From Apoderus coryli (lineage: Eukaryota; Arthropoda; Insecta; Coleoptera; Attelabidae), in contig OU452207.1 in NCBI GenBank assembly GCA_911728435.2, positions 18,067,682 to 18,131,681 on the forward strand: a DNA stretch of 64,000 bases, in the 5' to 3' direction. The notes under the pieces were generated by a model, which saw only the letters and a program-made list of their open reading frames with translations, made no database searches and was not told where the DNA came from. The position numbers and the translations under genes were made by a program. Shown here piece by piece: positions 33,084-44,874 of the stretch (positions are counted from its first letter, which is position 1; every line of letters begins with the position of its first letter).

Positions 33084-34773
33084 TTTTTTTTGAAAGGGTC
33101 CGTTCGACATTAGCCCTCGGGTTCACGGCAGCCTCTTGGGCTTATTGTAAAAATTCTCCGTATTTTATGCCACCCAACCCAATAACCCTGTACCCTCCAC
33201 TAACTTGTAGAGTTAAGTTTTGTTGGGTGTCAATATTTCCCGGTGTAATACGCGATTGCCCAAAAATAGGGTGTCGCCTTTGCTGGAAGGCTACACACTC
33301 ACATATATCGGAAGCTGCCTCAACTGCCTCACTACACAATCCATATTGCAGGTCCCTGTTATACAGCTCTATCTTATTTATGTGGTTTCTCAGGGCGCAG
33401 TACCCGATGAGGGTCCTATGGTTACTCGCAGCTGAGTCCTGCTTTATGTTAGCATTTTTCCAGTGCAATTTATTGCTGTACCGGATATGTATCTGTTATT
33501 TTTGCTTGCTAAAGACGCTAGATTTATTGATGGCATGGCCTTTGCCCCTTCCTATCCAGATATCACAGGTTTGGGTATAAATGCTACTCTGCTTATTTGG
33601 TAACTTTTTGGCAGATAGCACAGTGCCAGACTACCCAGGTATACCATACACAAGCTGCTCATCAGGGCGCCTCCTCCCTACTGTAAATGCCGTTAATTCC
33701 CGGCAATGTATATGGTTCAAATGACCATTTAATTTTACTACAAATTTATCACTGTCTTTGCGTATGCGACCTTTCTCTAGTAGCGTTTATTTTGGTTCCC
33801 AGATTCGTATGCTGCCAATTTTCCAGTCACATGTTTGTAATTTCAGAGATGAGAGAGTGTAATCTCAGAAGTTCTCTATAGTATTCCTTTTCGCATTTGT
33901 GGAGACACCATTTTCTCCTCTTATCGTCGTAATGGTGTCTCTTGTTCCCTTCGCGAGAATTTTAGAGTCCATCACATTCTGGAGTCCTTTCTATGTAATA
34001 ATAATAAATTACCTCCTCCATGAGTCTGTCTTGGCTTTCTTTATTGCTTTATTGTAGTCTGTCAACACCCTGCTATAGCAGTCCCATTGACCAGACCTTT
34101 TTGCATAATTGAATTTATTTCTAACACTTTTCCTCATTTTCTCCCCCTCAGTTGACGGCAGTTGTACGCTATAATGATGGCGTTCTGTTTTTGGGCCGCC
34201 ACCAGGTATAGCTCGTGGGAGTCCCTATGCTACTCTTTGTACCTCTAATATAACTTACCAGTTTAGCATGATATGATCCCGAGTTTGCCCTTCCAGGATT
34301 TTGGGAGGTTTCGTACGTTTTCTCGCCTTCCTGTATTGGCCCCCAGATAGGCAATTTTTTGCGAAAGTTTAGTTTACCTACCGCTTCGGAGATCTGATCA
34401 GATGTCTTTTCTGGGCCTGTTGATGTCACTCCCGTGGTCCGGGACAATCTCCCCACGAGAGTGTTATTTCCGAGGCCTGGCTCGAGACGGTCTCCTGGTC
34501 TGATCCCTCCTCTGCCTCTCCTTCTCGTCTTCTTTCTATAGTTTTGGTCCATATTTGTCCCACGAGTATGGGGGAAGTAAAAGGTCCTCCTTGCGGAGCC
34601 CCCTGCATGAGTGGTGTAAAGCAAAAGTAATCCAGCATGTTGCCTGGTGTACTGGAGGCTCCGTTTTTCATACCGTATATACTCACGGTACCATTAAGGA
34701 CCCTAAGATCCTATTAAGATCACGGCAGCCTGTGTACATTCCGCACCACGAGGACGAGGACTTTTACGAGGCC
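33084..34773 (-). pseudogene. Non-LTR retrotransposon copy, internally rearranged, with ~11-bp target duplication
   Basis: A T-run at 33084 (poly(A) of a minus-strand copy) is followed by the same 3' sequence as the copy at 50340 (TTTTGAAAGGGTC, then CTTATTGT). The C-terminal coding part (33468-33142) shows GYCALRNHINKIEL and CSEAVEAASDICECVAF, the Cys-rich tail found after RNase H. The far end (34686-34169) reads as a Gly/Arg-rich 5' protein (RRGRGGIRPGDRLEPG). AAAATATACAT (33073-33083) and AAAATGTACAT (34774-34784) look like the target duplication with one change. Most of the RT is deleted. Inserted in the host-gene intron. Confidence 0.65.
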
Positions 34774-34784
34774 AAAATGTACAT

Positions 34785-35201
34785 GGTATTATAGTTGAAA
34801 TATTGGAGGTCTCACTGTTTGAATTTTATCAAGTAAGACCAGTTTGTAGAAATCTTTCTTAAAGTTTTAGTCGTTTGTTTAAATATAAATAATGAAGCTT
34901 TAATTTGAACATTTTTGTGACTTTAGCATCGACAGTTACGTTCATTTCGTGAACTTAAATTATCTTATCAACGACTTAAGTTAAAGTCTGAGATGTTTTT
35001 TTGGTTATGTAGGATAGTAATTTGTAAAAAAATGGTTAGCATTATATTTAAACTACCTTCGAAACTACTTCCGGTATAACAAACACTTTTTTATTTAGTC
35101 TAAATAACCAACTTGTCTGTAAATATATCTCTCTAAATATCCCTCTATATATACAAATTTTATTTTATTATATTATTGTTTACTTAAGTTCACCATTTTA
35201 G
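34785..35201 (+). other. Putative intron, right part
   Basis: A+T-rich; ends in a pyrimidine-containing acceptor CACCATTTTAG at 35201. Confidence 0.4.
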
Positions 35202-35403
35202 ATATGAAGAACTTTTTACAAGTTATAACGGGATGTTAAAAATTTTGGATATAAAAAATGCAGAATTACGAAAGCAGGTCGAAAGTAACGCTAAATTGCA
35301 AAAAGAGTTTGAAGAAAATAAGTTATATTTGCATGCTAAATCAGAGGAGTGTTTGAGATATCAACAGAAATTTGAAGAAATAAGATGTAGAAAAAACGAA
35401 AAG
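35202..35403 (+). CDS. Host gene, coiled-coil exon
   Basis: 202 nt from acceptor CACCATTTTAG to donor AAG|GTAATA at 35404. One base completes the previous codon and 67 codons follow, ending in phase 0. The peptide YEELFTSYNGMLKILDIKN, AELRKQVESNAKLQKEFEEN, LYLHAKSEECLRYQQKFEE is almost entirely charged and helical, a clear coiled coil. This is the most convincing host exon together with 52355-52507. Candidate families would be centrosomal, spindle or motor-associated coiled-coil proteins, but nothing in it is diagnostic. Confidence 0.65.
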
Positions 35404-36755
35404 GTAATAGTCATTTGACATTTTACCCTGACTGAACTTAACAAATTTAAATTATGCATCTTTCGGAAATCGTTGGTTCCATCTGTGGTTATCACAATAT
35501 GGCATTTACAACTCAATGTAAGTGGTTTGTGATTAGCGTTAAATATTTTGAGGAAGTCACAAAAGTATAAAGTTTTCAACTAGCAATAATCACAAAAGTA
35601 TATTTTATAGTCTTTAAAACTATTATTAAAATGTCATTCATGTCTCTTTGTAACGTTCAATTTTGAGAATCATAGGGCAGGAAGGAAGAATAAGTGATTG
35701 CTAAATAATAAAATATTCGGAATTTAAAAAAATGCAGGTTAGTGAGCAACGAGTCTACCATATTTCAATGCCACTGTCACACTATGAAATATTTCCTAAA
35801 AATGTAGATTTACACATTTTTAGTTTTTAGAGATATCAATTTTTCATTTAAGAAACAAGAAATATCCGGTTTCATTTAACCAATACTTAAGCTGTTGGTT
35901 AGATTAGCACCAACAACATAATTTGTCTAACTTTTGACCCAGAAATCTATTTTTGCCTCCGATTTGAAAATGTCGTTTCCCATGGTACAAAAGTGGCAAT
36001 GGTGATAAATTTTAACTTCACAAGGCTTACTTAGGTGAAGAAAATTGTATGCATGTATTTTTCACGTCTCTAATGAAGATTGATTCAGTTGCTACAAATA
36101 TCTTTCAATTTTCAATATGGTGCGAGATCTATATGTGCCCGACGGAGTAAAATTTTATCTTTGGGTTGTACTTGGCGCAGCACTGAAGGTCTTTGCAACG
36201 TTTCTTTACTCTGTTCAACTATTTCAGTTAAAAGTTTAAACTAATTTTTTTGTTTTTCTATAAATATCTCTGATAAAAATCGAACATGCTTAAATCGTGG
36301 AACTAAAAATGTGGTTAAGATCAGCATAGCACTTGTTTCCAAATTTTTAAAACGCGTTTCAATTCCATTTTGTTACATCTTGAAAATCATTCTTAGCAAT
36401 TTTGGTTTTTAATTTTAATACAAATGGCGTGAGTGAATTACAAACAAAAAAGTTATATGTTTATAGCAATAACTTGACGTGCGGATTCCAGAAGAGTAAG
36501 TATTTGAATTAAGTCAAATTCTTGATTGAAAATCATCGGTTAACCCTCCTTTTCGAGGGTAGCCAGGGATACGCGTACTTTTCTCTTTAACTGGTACACT
36601 CTATTGCACATATAAATTACAGAATTCCATCGTATAGCGACTGACTGTAGCAGGTTTGTTTGTTTCTAATTTATTTTTTCCAACAGTGCTGCGCTTAAAA
36701 TGTGAAACAATATCTACAAAATGTTGAACAAGTTTGAGATTAATTAATTGTATAA
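35404..36755 (+). other. Start of a ~17-kb intron
   Basis: Non-coding, no repeats that I can resolve. The intron (35404-52354) contains all elements listed from 36756 to 52340. Confidence 0.4.
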
Positions 36756-37471
36756 TAATAATAAAAGGACTTTATTTTCAACTCGCCGCAAGTCAGCATA
36801 GCTGTTATGTTAACCGAGTATGAAGACCACAAATATATACAATATACACACGACAAAAATACATAATTTCTGAGTATTATTTACACTCCATATTCGTAAC
36901 TAAGCAAATCACAATTAAATGAAGTTATACTTAATTCTATTTAGGCAATTCTATTTAAAATACCTGCAATGCAAAAAAGAAACAAAAGAAAATTTAATTA
37001 AACTAAAGCTGCAGATTAAACAAAAGCCATTTATATTGTCGCTTGAAACCTCCCTGACTGAGCCGGTGCATATGAAGTGGTACGTCATTGTAAAGACGCG
37101 GTGCCACGTAAGAAAATGACTGAAACGAAGCTATCCGGTGCGGAGGAACATTTAAGAGGTATCGGTATCTGGTGTCCTGTCGTGATCAGCCCATCTGTAT
37201 GTCATTTTATATCGCAAATAAGTCGGATATCCCGTTGAAATCACTTTGTGAATCATGCAAGCCGCATGTAAAGTTCTTCGTTTTTCGATTTTGAGCCAAT
37301 TTAGTTGTTTAATATAAGGACTCACATAATCGCGAGCACTCAGACCAATGATAAAGCGAACACACGAATTCTGTATCTTTTGAATTTTACCAGACGTTCT
37401 TAAGTCTAAGCAAGGACCATAGACTATATCGCAGTAGTTACAATGACCTAGAACGAGACTCTCACATAACT
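36756..37471 (-). pseudogene. CR1/Jockey-type element, 3' part (separated from its 5' part by a nested insertion)
   Basis: Minus-strand reading from 37467 gives the RT C-terminus: ESLVLGHCNYCDIVYGP, then KIQKIQNSCVRFIIGL, DYVSPYIKQLNWLKIEKRR and TLHAACMIHKVISTGYP. A 3' tail with repeated TTATTATTATT ends near 36756. It continues the RT that breaks off at 44879: the two halves meet at an AACT that is now duplicated at 37468-37471 and 44875-44878. Several stops are present. Confidence 0.8.
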
Positions 37472-37759
37472 CGTGGGTCGAGTATTATAGTGTTCTAACA
37501 GAACTTTTGGCGCGAAACTGTTTTTTATGAAAAAAAAATACTATATAAAATTCCTCTTCTATGTATTTATAAATACCTGTTCTATTTTGTACACAAACTG
37601 AAAACAAGACATTATTAAATTGTTCTATCGCTCATATTTAAAAATCATTTAATATTATAATATCCTAACAGATCAACCAATGAAAGGATAGAATTTTGGG
37701 CTGTTAGACCAATATAATTTTTGCTGTTTCAGTTTTGTACGAAAGCGGTTGTAATAAAC

Positions 37760-39372
37760 ACGAGGTGATTTTGTAGTGCAATTTTTGAACATACTAAAGA
37801 AGAAGAGGTTAATCCTGAACATAAAGGGGAAATCTCGAAGTCGTGATAAATACCGATGAAGACGAGGTAAAAGAACAAGATACCGCAGAGAATTTGCAAG
37901 AAGGTGAAGTACCTCAAATTCAAGAAAGCGCTAATTGTCACAGGCAACAAAAAAAAAAAATAATATGGCCAATGATAAAAATAAAGAACTAACCAGAAAA
38001 CGTAAGAGACGACCTGAAAATTGGAAAATGAATGTAAATAAAATATTGTGTGAGTCTGGACAGGAGTACCAAAACGTGAAAGGTAAAACAGGAAAAGGTA
38101 GATGTTTAAAAACGACTAAAGACTGTCAAACAATGCAAATATTTATGCTCCAAAAAGATTAGTTTGCAAGAAAGAGAAGACATTTTCAACGGATTTTGGG
38201 CCCTTTCAAATGAGCCTAAATTGCTCTTCTATGGCAAAAACACAGAAAGAATTGAGAAGAAAAGAAAACAAACAACTAAGAAGGACTCTCGTCGCCAATA
38301 CACGTTCAGATATTATTTTCATGTTTCGGATGAAAAAATACGTACGTGTAAGACATTTTTTCTTTCTACTTTGGATGTAAGTCAGCAGAGAGTAAATTAT
38401 TTTCACCAGAAGAAAAAGAATTAAGTGACAGGAATTCCATTACCTTCTAAGCAAGGTCGCCATCCTAAAAAAATTATTAGTGAGAATAGTAAACAACATG
38501 TGCGAAATCATATTAACAATATTCCCCGAGTTGCCTCTCATTACTGCAGAATGGACAGCAAGAAAGAATATTTGGAAGGAACATGAATAGACTATACAAT
38601 CTCTATGTTGAATATTGCGCTGAAAATCAAATAGAACCAGTCAAAAAACACTGTTATAGGTACATATTTAATTACGAGTTTAACATCGATTTTTTAAAAC
38701 TCAAGAAAGATCGATGCGACACCTGCGAAGATTACCTGTTGATTCAGAAGGGAGGTGTTGTAATTGAAGAACAGCAAAAAATTAAATTTGAAACCACTTA
38801 CATGGAAAAAGATCTGCGAAAATGGTTTGTGATTTAGACAGGAGAAATGAAGATGAGCGCACTGCTATTGTGTGTTTCGACTTGGAAAATGTTTTCGTAC
38901 TACCGCGATGTAATGTGTCATGTTTTTTCTATAGCAGAAAATTATATACGTATAATTTAACGGCACATTGTAACTTAAATAAGCAAGCATATTGTTGTAT
39001 ATGGAGCGAGGGTACCTACGGCAGACAAGGCAATGACATAGCATCTGCGTTAATAAAATTATTAGCAAGAGTAGTTAAAGATCTACCTCGTATCAGCAAA
39101 ATTATACTCTGGTCCGATTCTTGTGTGCCTCAAAATAAAAACTCGATTATGAGTTTTGCGCTTATGAAGTTTTTAGAAAAACATCCAGATATTGAGGAAA
39201 TCATACAAAAGTTTTGTGAACCTGGGCACAGTAGCATTCAAGAAGTTGACAACATTCACAATCAAATCGAGAGAAAGCTCTCAAACGTAGAAATTTTCAG
39301 CCCTCTAGGATTGTTGCGTCATCTGGGTACTGTAAATCAAAGACATCCTTTTAGGGTATTTCACATGAGTCA
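37760..39372 (+). pseudogene. Transposase-like gene of the 4-bp-duplication element, N-terminal and central part
   Basis: A Glu-rich leader is followed by a basic block RKRKRRPENWKMNVNKILCE (about 38000-38060). Next come a YTFRYYFHVSDEKIRTCKTF block (about 38300-38360), SHYCRMDSKKEYLEG, and CDTCEDYLL near 38715. The core has AIVCFDLENVFVLPR (38867-38911), ILWSDSCVPQNKNS (39105-39150) and GHSSIQEVDNIHNQIE (39226-39273), which supply Asp, Asp and Glu in the order of a DDE nuclease. At least four frameshifts or stops (about 38162, 38424, 38580, 38837) interrupt it. The frame runs into the BEL/Pao LTR at 39373 and resumes at 44046. Proteins of this layout are repeated in many insect genomes (from memory, not checked). 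Confidence 0.65.
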
Positions 39373-39744
39373 TGTAGTTAAAACTGGGGTTATTCTACGT
39401 AAATAAAACGCTCGATTGGTTCGTAAATAAGTTTACTTATGAAAAAACTACTACTACAAAAATAATATGAAATAACACAAAACTAAGTAAATTAATTATA
39501 TTAAAAGATAACAAATTTTGAAAGCGTCCGTTTATATTTTTATTCACACGTTATGTCTCTATCTTCGCTTAAACTCAACTAATTATGGTTACAATTATGT
39601 ATATACAAAAGGTATGAATAAGAGATAACAAATAGGTATTTAAGTATATACAAAAAACTGGTTCTATTTACGCTCGGTGGTGTATCGATTATTGTGAAAT
39701 GTCTTAGATAACAAACAGTCTGGGTTTTTTAGATATTCTCAACA
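39373..39744 (-). repeat. LTR (left copy) of the nested BEL/Pao element
   Basis: 372 bp, TGTAGTTAAAACTGGGG to GATATTCTCAACA. It matches 43722-44045 except for a block of about 48 bp missing there (region around 39590-39645) and a few substitutions. Flanked on the left by AGTCA, the target duplication. Confidence 0.9.
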
Positions 39745-39762
39745 TCCTCCCACCGCACAAGA

Positions 39763-40777
39763 TCATCGATCTCTAAGGAATACAATAATTTTTCCGTCAC
39801 TAGTTTTAATTTCACAAGCGCGAATTTTTCCATCTCGACCGGGCAACACTTTTACTATTCTCACTTTTCCTATGTAACCGCGAAAGTACTGTTCATGTAG
39901 AAGAGCAACATCGTCAACTTTATAAGTTCTTGAAGTCACAAAACGATTATAATGTCCTGACCGAAGTTGTAGATAGTCACGACACCAACGATTCCAAAAT
40001 CTACACAAACACTTCTCATAATGTCGCCATTGTTCCAATAATTTATTTCGTTTGAATTCTGGCAATATAGCATCCCAGTCTATTTTTCTCTTCCACAATT
40101 CCTGCAATAAAATTTTTGCACGGACGGTGTAAGGTTCTAGCAAACCAAGTGGATCATAAATCCTCGCGATCATCTGTAGTACATTACGTTTCGTTTGTAG
40201 GATATTCGATTGAGTTTCTGGCAGGTTTATGGACAACTCGTCAGTTACGTTATTCCACATAATCGCCAAAACTTTTATATAGTTTTTCTGATTAGAAAAA
40301 TCGTTCAAAGATTTAATTATAATAAATAGTTGTGGGTCGTTAGTCTGCCATTTCCGTAAGTTCATAATATTAGCAGCCTTTAAGATGTCTTTAGATTGCT
40401 CATAAATCTCCATAGCCTCATTTGTAGAACTAACCGCTATTACCAAGTCATCGACATAAAATGTTCGTAATAACTTATTAGCGGTATCTTGTAAATAATC
40501 TGGTTGGTTCAATAAGTGTTTCTTTAAAGTTGCCGCAAGTAAGAAAGGGCTAGTCGTAACTCCAAAAGTTACGTTTCATACGGTATACAGAAAAGTTAGT
40601 AAGATCGATTTGGGATAATTCATTATCTGGTAATTCGTTTTCAAACCACAAAAATCTATGTGAGTCACGATCTTCATCAGCTAAGGAGATTTGACGAAAC
40701 GCCTTCTCGATATCTGCAATAAGCGCGGTCGTTCCTACTCTAAAATGTAATAAACTATGAAGAAGATCCGGAACCAA
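39763..40777 (-). pseudogene. BEL/Pao RT fragment fused to the C-terminal tail
   Basis: ADIEKAFRQISLADEDRDSH (about 40715) is the first RT aspartate block and FYVDDLVIAVSST (about 40460) the second. After the connector (LGLLEPYTVRAKILLQELW) the frame passes straight into WNRWCRDYLQLRSGHYNR and GRDGKIRACEIKTSDG, the end of BEL/Pao Pol. About 700 residues of RNase H and integrase are therefore absent. A frameshift lies near 40540. Confidence 0.85.
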
Positions 40778-41900
40778 ATTCTCGCCTGATGAAAGTTGGT
40801 CATTTAGAGATGGAAATCCAGGTGCATGAGCTGATGCGTCAAAAACTACACGTAGTCATCACGGTAAACCGGACGATGAGGCATATAATAAGTTCGATCA
40901 TTTGTATAGTTATTAATATTTACAATTTCCGCACAGTCGTTTTTCATATATTCACGCACTGCTCGATCATACTCGCGCAAAGTTGCGTTTCGAAGAGACG
41001 AGTAACCCGATTAAGAGCCCCTGCATAATTATTATGCAATGTCGAGTTTAAGTTGCAAGGTAGGGATACTTCATATCGACGGTTCACAAAGTTTATTTTG
41101 TCGCGTAGAAAGTCGTTTGTAAAATAATTTACAGTTTTTTCACATGCGTTAATACTATTGTATTGTTTCTAATGTCCAAAAGTTTTTCAAAGCAATAGAA
41201 TTATCTGTTATTTGTACATTTAACACGGTAGCACAGTTTAAAGAGACCATAAAATCGTACATTTCGCTATTTGAAGTAGACCCATGTAATGTCCAACCGA
41301 ATTTGGTGTTACCTGCCGTTAATTCAGTTGAAAGTTTTTGAGTGTCACCAGGAACTACTCTCCAGTAATGATCAGCACCAATTAATAAGGAAATTCCCGA
41401 TATGGAGAGTCGATCATTCGGGTTATCGGCTAACTCAAAATTAGCTGCAAATTTTTCGGATTTGCTTATTTTTTAGTGAAGGTTGACTAAGTGTGTCAAA
41501 ACAAATCTCGGGTACTTCTATTCCCGTTATAGCGATAGTTTCCGCACTGTTTTTACCTCTTAATTTAATTTGAACCCGATTACATAATGTTGCAGGAGCA
41601 CTCTGTGAGGAGCCGAAACCGTTTATCGTTATTTTATGAGTTCCGATTATAGGTAAATTCAGCGTTCGCGATACAGTTGATTTAATAAAAGTTAGTTGGC
41701 TACCACCGTCAATGATCATGCGAACCAAGGTTTCGTTTGGTTCACCTTCCGTTATTATAAACCCATTCGCCGTTTTTAAATACACTTCGTTTATATTATT
41801 TGTGGAAAATGCTGCAAAGTTATCCCGTTGAACAGATACATTAGAACTATTATTATTATTAGCCGTTGATCCCGATGACAATCTATTAGCCCACTGTGGA
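40778..41900 (-). pseudogene. BEL/Pao protease region and connector
   Basis: The aspartic-protease-like domain (DUF1758 type) has IIDGGSQLTFIKSTVSR, and the frame 41881-41441 continues with GTHKITINGFGSSQ and ALE-like VPEICFDTLSQP. Downstream to 40778 the reading needs several frame changes (FGWTLHG equivalent near 41290). Confidence 0.75.
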
Positions 41901-43643
41901 TCACATATAGATGTGGCATGTTTACGTTTGTATTTAGCGCAGGAAACGTTGGCCCTACAAAGTTTTGATGAATGACTTATATCTTGTACACCGAAAAGAA
42001 CATCCTTTTTGTTTTAAAATGTCCTTTTTATGCGGTATGTCTAAAGAACCGTTACAATCTTTTGTAAAATGTTTATTTGATTTGCAGAAAATACAAGATT
42101 CTCTAGTGCCTGTAAATAAACCTGCTGCCGTAAAATTGTTACTGGTTCGTTTTACGTTTACGCGATTCGGTGTGTTGGGACGAGGATCGTCTGTTAAGTG
42201 GACTGTATTTTTTGGTTGATTCTTTTTATTGAATTAGATATATTAAATAAGAAAAGTTGGAAAAAATATTAAAGATGGTGAAAAGCACTCACACTGATAA
42301 CGTTTGCAGATTCCGGAGGGCGCTCCACGTCGTTTTCCAATGATCAATCTTCTTGTGTCTTCATAGATATTACACACCATATATTGTAACACCTTGTTTA
42401 TGTAATTAATTAACGGTTTTTTCAAAATTTTATATCCCACGCACGCTTCCACTATAACTATTAAAATGGTACTGAATTTAAAATAATGCGCACATAGTAC
42501 CAAAAAAGTTAATGCGCATGTATTCGTTCTTTTCCATGCAGGAGAACAAGGACAAGCAGGAAAGTTATTAAAGTTACGAAAAATTACTATCAGTAAAATA
42601 AAATAAAAAAGGGAGAACCGTTCACGGTGAATTGTCTTGATTGAAACTAATATGTTTATCTTTTTCGCACTGTGCTTGTTCGTTAGAGTGTAGTTCAATT
42701 TTAATAAATTTTAGCAACTGATTAATTTGTTTATAGTAATATACGTTATTATCGGACGTGTTAGAATGCTGCGAACCCGTGTCACTGCCGATAGAATTGT
42801 CCATCATCTTTTGTTTATTAAATGCAACACGTAAATCATATGGAATTGCTTTAAATATCACTGATTTTAACAGTAAACCATACTGACTTGGAGAAATTCC
42901 TAGCGTGTTTAAAGAACGCGTTGTTGTTGAAGCATACTGTATAATTTTCGTAAAGCGATGATGTCATTTTTAGATTTTACGGAATCTCTTGACATTAATT
43001 TTTGAATATAAGAGTCTATTACACGTTCCGTATTATATATATATTCTTCTTTTAGCAGTTCGATTGCATTTTTATAAGATATTTGGCTTTTAGGTAAACC
43101 CGCTATATTAACTGCTGCTGATTTTCCGGCAATTAGCGATTTCAGATAAGTAAATTTATTGCATTCAGTTAAATTACCGTTTTCGTGAATTGATGGACAA
43201 AACTGTTCCCAGAAAACCGGCCACGTCTCGATATCACCATAAAATTTACTAATTTCTAGTTTAGGTAATCTTACCGCTGTACTTCCAGTATTTTGTACTA
43301 TACCGTTGTCTTGAGAAATTGTACGTTGTCGCACATTTGTCGCTTCTTGTTCTAATTTCAAACGCTGCTCCAATTTCGCTATAGCTTCAACGGTAGCATC
43401 TTCGTATTCAACAATACTGGCACATTCTGCTTTGATTTGTTTCTTCCCAAACGTTGGAAGCAAACGTTCATTAACACCTTTTAAGTTATTGTTAACCGCG
43501 GTCATTCGCGAGATTAACACCGGTAATGCGTATATATTAGTGTCCGTTGAAATCAAAACATCGTCTACTCGATTTAGGATTTTTGTGAGTTGAGCACGAT
43601 AAGTTTTACGAAGACTCAAATCCATTTTTAAAATAACACTCAC
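41901..43643 (-). pseudogene. BEL/Pao gag of the nested element
   Basis: Begins at ATG 43643 and reads a DUF1759-type Gag: LPKLEISKFYGDIETWP (about residue 125), then FWEQFCPSIHENG. The frame breaks near 42909, continues at 42861-42637 (VAFNKQKMMDNS, ELHSNEQAQC), is interrupted by the 415-bp insert, and resumes at 42215 with the knuckle CIFCKSNKHFTKDC. Related to, but clearly distinct from, the gag at 53374. Confidence 0.8.
42222..42636. mobile_element. 415-bp insertion in BEL/Pao gag with 6-bp direct repeats
   Basis: TTGATT at 42216-42221 and 42637-42642 flanks sequence unrelated to gag; gag similarity stops and resumes exactly there. On the minus strand it contains a 130-codon open stretch with two hydrophobic segments and ends CAATAAAAAG. 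I do not recognise it. It may be a short retroposon or a non-autonomous DNA element. Confidence 0.65.
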
Positions 43644-43721
43644 GATATAATTTAATTTAGTCCGTGTTATTTCCGTTCAATGTTCTTTCACGGAAACTTC
43701 CCTGGTTCCGGCACCAAAAAA

Positions 43722-44045
43722 TGTAGTTAAAACTGGGGTTATTCTACGTAAATAAAACGCCCAATTGGTTCGTAAATAAGTTTACATATGAAAAAACTAC
43801 TACTACTAAAATAATATGAAATAACACAAAACTAAGTAAATTAATTATATTAAAAGATAACAAATTTTGAAAGCGTTTGTTTATATTTTTATTCACACGT
43901 TATGTCTCTATCTTCGCTTAAACTCAACTAATTATGGTATTTAAGTATATACAAAATACTGGTTATATTTACGCTCGGTGGTCTATCGATTATTGTGGAA
44001 TGTCTTAGATAACAAACAGTCTGGGTTTTTTAGATATTTTCAACA
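43722..44045 (-). repeat. LTR (right copy) of the nested BEL/Pao element
   Basis: 324 bp, same termini as the left copy. It is the upstream LTR with respect to gag; the leader CCGGAACCAGGGAAG-type sequence follows on the minus strand (43680-43720), consistent with a primer-binding region. Confidence 0.9.
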
Positions 44046-44510
44046 AGTCATAAAGACTTTTACCTGTACAAAGAAGCATCTCAAAATTTAAATTTTAAAA
44101 AAATCCCTTATGCATCTCTAAAACAAATAATGTATTGCCAGACACTACCATTTAAGTTGTATTTTAAACTTCATCACCACGACGAAAATTTTACCGAAGT
44201 CCCTATTACTCCATTATCAAGTAAGACCAGAGCAGCTAACTCTGTTTTTCTCGCCCTACCGGAAATAAAAGTTTAACCAGAACCTAAAAAATGTCTTTTA
44301 CCATTTACGAAAGTAGCAGATCTCACAAAGCTTTTTAAGTTTATGCCTGATGTGGATATTAACTTTATCCGTACTAGTCTCATCAAGGAATATAAAAACT
44401 CCACTGTGTTTGCTGACTCGAAGAAAAAATTGCAAAAATCAAAAACTGAATCTAAGGTTTCAGAAGCTAAGAGAAAAGTGAATAAAGGTAAATTTAGTGT
44501 TATCCAATAA
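44046..44510 (+). pseudogene. Transposase-like gene, C-terminal part
   Basis: Directly after the 5-bp duplication the frame of 39372 continues: KDFYLYKEASQNLNFKKIP, LHHHDENFTEVPITPLS, and after a stop near 44275 PEPKKCLLPFTKVADL. A Lys-rich end stops near 44510. This shows that the BEL/Pao element interrupted a formerly continuous gene. Confidence 0.65.
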
Positions 44511-44874
44511 CAAAATTTTGTTGTTATAAATACCTTTTTAGTTCAATTATTAGCAAACATTATAGTAAAACGTATTTTGTGCTAAGTTTATATTTGGTGA
44601 ACCTGTGTTAACCTGTTGTTTTTTCCACTAGAATAATTATGTTATTTTTTAATTAAACAGGAAATATATATTTTTTTAAATTTAAACCTTTAGTTCCAAA
44701 GAGTTTTTGTATAATGTTAGAACAAAATCTCATATTTTGTGAAATTTTCATTTTCAAATAAATAAAATGTTCTATCAGAAATTGTTTATTTTTCCAAATC
44801 AAGTATAAGAACAACATTTAGTCGCCTTTTCCCAACAATTTGGATTCATAGAACAATATAATACTCGACCAACG

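Larger units (their letters stand above)
39373..44045 (-). mobile_element. BEL/Pao LTR retrotransposon, internally deleted, inserted in the transposase gene
   Basis: Two LTRs and AGTCA at 39368-39372 and 44046-44050 define the insertion. Coding runs on the minus strand: gag, protease and RT, then directly the C-terminal DUF5641-type tail. RNase H and integrase are missing, so this copy was deleted internally and could move only with help. A 415-bp insertion sits in gag. Confidence 0.9.
37472..44874. mobile_element. DNA transposon with 4-bp target duplication, nested in a CR1/Jockey element and itself split by a BEL/Pao element
   Basis: The left end reads CGTGGGTCGAGTATTATAGT. The reverse complement of the right end reads CGTTGGTCGAGTATTATATT. 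AACT is present on both sides (37468-37471, 44875-44878). Without the BEL/Pao insertion (39373-44045) and its duplicated 5 bp the element is about 2.7 kb. It carries one transposase-like gene on the plus strand. The 4-bp duplication, the D/D/E-like blocks and the size agree with the Sola superfamily, but this assignment is tentative. Confidence 0.75.

Noticed and set aside
42243..42698. A 151-codon protein gene on the minus strand
   Set aside because: It spans the border between the 415-bp insert and gag, so it is partly a chimera of two sequences.
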